Part shown: piece after piece, positions 46,264 through 48,401 of the stretch
Numbering within the stretch: the stretch's first letter is position 1
Layout of the letters: every line of letters starts with the position of its first letter
Notes under the pieces: generated by a model
What the model saw: the letters and a program-made list of their open reading frames with translations, nothing else
Told to the model about the DNA's origin: nothing
The model's database searches: none
Made by a program: the position numbers and the translations under genes
DNA from: Microcaldota archaeon
GTDB taxonomy: Archaea; Micrarchaeota; Micrarchaeia; Anstonellales; Bilamarchaeaceae
DNA: 48,401 nucleotides
Direction: 5' to 3'
NCBI GenBank assembly: GCA_018812625.1
Contig: JAHJDH010000019.1
Coordinates: forward strand, 1 to 48,401

Positions 46264-47058
46264 CTATTTAGAAAATGTATTTTTGTAATTGTGAAAAAAT
46301 ATGTGGTATGGTGCCATGATACAAAACACAATTTTATCCAGATATGGCCATTCTTTTTTTACTTTGTCAAATTTCATCCTTAAGTTGAATGTTTTCATCG
46401 CAACTGGATGGTATTCATTTGCAATAATCACATCCTCAAATGCCATTATGATGCATCTGAACGCTCTTTTCAATGCTCTATCTGGAGAAACGAAAACCAA
46501 AAAAGAAGTTATGATGGAAATAAAAAAATCATATGTGAAAAGTTTTCGAAATGGATGCAATTTTGATCTATATCTTATCAAATCTGGTATTATGTATCTG
46601 CCATAAACTATTTTTCCTGAAATGCTGGCATGTCTTATGCGGGATATCTCATACCCAACCAAATGATCCAAAAAACTGAAAATTCTTTGGAAAATCGAAG
46701 TAGGTTTTAATTTTGTTGGTCCTCTTATGGCAATATATTCGTTCTTTTGATTTTTGTGAAAAATAGAAAATAGTCTGTGCTTCTTTGCCTTTTCATCTGC
46801 TTCAACAAACCTGGTCTTGTATCTTTTATCAAGTTTCAAAAATATCCTTTGAGCATTTTCTTTTATCTTAGCAACATCTTCATCTTTTTTCATTATTATA
46901 CTCAGATCAAAATCTCCTTCTCCCAATACAAAATCTCCCCTACTTATGCTGCCTGTAAGTATGATGAATTCTATTTCTTTGGGATGGGCATGAATGATCT
47001 CATCAACAAATTCAGAAATAACTCTGTTAGCTAATTCAAGATCGTTTTTAGAGTTCAT
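46264..47058 (-). CDS. Nucleotidyltransferase-fold protein, paralogue of 1020-1901
   Basis: EFIILTGSISRGDFVLGEGDFDLSIIMK; C-terminal region also aligns with the other copy (VSPDRALKRAFRCIIMAFEDVI vs VSPEKGLKYAIKAVLYAIDDQL). Confidence 0.72.
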   Translation of the reverse strand: MNSKNDLELANRVISEFVDEIIHAHPKEIEFIILTGSISRGDFVLGEGDFDLSIIMKKDEDVAKIKENAQRIFLKLDKRYKTRFVEADEKAKKHRLFSIFHKNQKNEYIAIRGPTKLKPTSIFQRIFSFLDHLVGYEISRIRHASISGKIVYGRYIIPDLIRYRSKLHPFRKLFTYDFFISIITSFLVFVSPDRALKRAFRCIIMAFEDVIIANEYHPVAMKTFNLRMKFDKVKKEWPYLDKIVFCIMAPYHIFFHNYKNTFSK

Positions 47059-47232
47059 ATTTTTTCAACAATTTTATGCTAATTATCCTTTATAAGTCCC
47101 AACCCCAAGATCGAAGTGTTGTGACTGTATTTTTATTAACATTTCAACAAATAAAAAATTATTAAGCCTGGAAATTCGAGTAAAAACGCCCCAACGGGGA
47201 GCCTATGATCAGATTCGACGCCTACACTAACT

Positions 47233-47268
47233 ATGCAACATCCAGCATAATTGTACAATATATTGCAT
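47233..47268. repeat. Nested inverted repeat: ATGCAA...TTGCAT flanking the palindrome ATTGTACAAT
   Basis: ATGCAA at 47233-47238, ATTGTACAAT at 47250-47259, TTGCAT at 47263-47268. Confidence 0.45.
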
Positions 47269-47281
47269 GTAGAATTTATAT

Positions 47282-47941
47282 TCATTTTGGAGACTTTTGT
47301 TGAATGTTGGTTTGAGATCTTGTTTCTTCCGTCATTCTTTTAACAGAATCCATGTATTTCATGTGGAGATCCCCGTTAACTTTCTTAACCACTTCAAATA
47401 ACTCCAATCCAAGATCAAAATCCTTTTTCAACTTGGATTTAGTTGGTATTTTTTTGAAGAGATTGTGGGCCGAATCATTTCTTGCTTTATTAAACCTCAT
47501 CAATTTTTTGTAAGTTTCAATATCAATCAAACCCAGATCACACAAAATTTCTGCTACAGTTTTGTATTTGTATTCACTGAAAAAATACAAGTTTTTTTTA
47601 CCTTTCTTTTTTGACATTAGAGTGAAGGATGCCATTGGATTTATCAATCGACAGGCCATGTCATATGAACTGTTCATGTTTATCCCAATAAGATAATGCA
47701 ATAATATGATGGGTTCAACATAATGTCCTTCATCAAATGATTTTTTCAACCATTCTACATCTATTTTAATAGATCGATTAAATTTTCCATCTTCTGTTAA
47801 TTCCACCATGAAATAGCCTCCTGGATCAATATAGCTTTGCTCGAAGTATGTAAAAATAGCTGCATAATACCAAAGAAAAGGAGATTTGACAGCGTGGGGT
47901 ATTTCGTTGTTCCCCACGCCGAAATAATATGACCGTAACAC
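47282..47941 (-). CDS. Uncharacterised protein with HEPN-like Rx4H motif
   Basis: LGLIDIETYKKLMRFNKARNDSAHNLF: R-NDSA-H in a helical context. Confidence 0.5.
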   Translation of the reverse strand: MLRSYYFGVGNNEIPHAVKSPFLWYYAAIFTYFEQSYIDPGGYFMVELTEDGKFNRSIKIDVEWLKKSFDEGHYVEPIILLHYLIGINMNSSYDMACRLINPMASFTLMSKKKGKKNLYFFSEYKYKTVAEILCDLGLIDIETYKKLMRFNKARNDSAHNLFKKIPTKSKLKKDFDLGLELFEVVKKVNGDLHMKYMDSVKRMTEETRSQTNIQQKSPK

Positions 47942-47977
47942 CGAAACAGCCTCTTTTATATGTGAAGTTATTGTTGA

Positions 47978-48397
47978 TTAACCAAGGAATGTAAGTGCAT
48001 TCTTGCCATCTTTAGTTATTTTCACCTTGGCCCTTTTTCCAGTTCCGACTATTTCGATGAACTTCCATTCTAATAAAGGTTTGATGAATCCGCGATTAAG
48101 AGCAGCATACTTTGCAGATGCCTTATTTTTTGTCTCTTCATCATTTTGCACTTGAATCATGTCTGCTTTTTCAAGTTCATGGATTAGATCATTTTTCTTT
48201 ATTGTCCCACCCTTCTCCTCAATTAGCTTTAAAGCTATAATATGAGCATCTGGAGGTTTGGTCATTTGATATCGTGGAAGATAATGAATATCCTTGCAAC
48301 CGATACTCATTTGCTGCCCTTTTTCAGGAGTCACCTCATAATCCTCAGGTTCGACATAATATGGTATCAAAGTGGCATTGATTTCTTTGAATATCAT
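47978..48397 (-). CDS. Putative winged-helix protein; may extend past the right edge
   Basis: AHIIALKLIEEKGGTIKKNDLIHELEKADMIQV...GFIKPLLEWKFIEIVGTGKRAKVKITKDGKNALTFLG resembles a wHTH; ATG at 48395-48397 is near the window end. Confidence 0.5.
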   Translation of the reverse strand: MIFKEINATLIPYYVEPEDYEVTPEKGQQMSIGCKDIHYLPRYQMTKPPDAHIIALKLIEEKGGTIKKNDLIHELEKADMIQVQNDEETKNKASAKYAALNRGFIKPLLEWKFIEIVGTGKRAKVKITKDGKNALTFLG

Positions 48398-48401
48398 GCA
48401 G

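Noticed and set aside
46264-47941. Canonical MNT-HEPN toxin-antitoxin pair
   Set aside because: The nucleotidyltransferase is 264 aa with an extra C-terminal region, is ~220 nt from the HEPN-like gene and has a paralogue at 1020-1901 without a HEPN neighbour; kept only as a speculative lead.
1-48401. Prophage, transposon or integrated plasmid
   Set aside because: No transposase, integrase, terminase, capsid or replication gene was recognised; the HTH proteins alone are not sufficient evidence.

Overview
The window appears to be an archaeal chromosome segment, probably DPANN-like: compact gene spacing, archaeal-type TATA boxes, a tRNA with bulge-helix-bulge-type introns, and archaeal mevalonate-pathway genes. 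Taxonomy is inferred, not tested. All annotation was done by reading the supplied translations and the DNA; no database was searched. Main contents: (i) scattered genes for every step after mevalonate of the 'archaeal' mevalonate route (AcnX-type phosphomevalonate dehydratase large and small subunits, UbiD-like decarboxylase, UbiX, isopentenyl phosphate kinase, mevalonate kinase); (ii) a uvrB-uvrA-uvrC operon in which UvrC ends without the usual C-terminal helix-hairpin-helix region; (iii) a tRNA-Thr(GGT) that appears to carry two introns, one of them in the D-loop; (iv) an apparent fusion of an archaeal ThrRS editing-like domain to a SAM methyltransferase, next to a protein with three tandem excisionase-like HTH repeats and a two-HTH Lrp-like regulator; (v) a large surface or secreted set (two beta-helix proteins of 1059 and 2375 aa, and Kazal, spondin, beta-propeller and Tat/HEAT lipoproteins); (vi) two homologous zinc-ribbon-like microproteins, one absent from the ORF track; (vii) an HEPN-like plus winged-helix pair next to a nucleotidyltransferase-like gene at the right edge. 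No CRISPR array, transposase, rRNA or prophage was seen.
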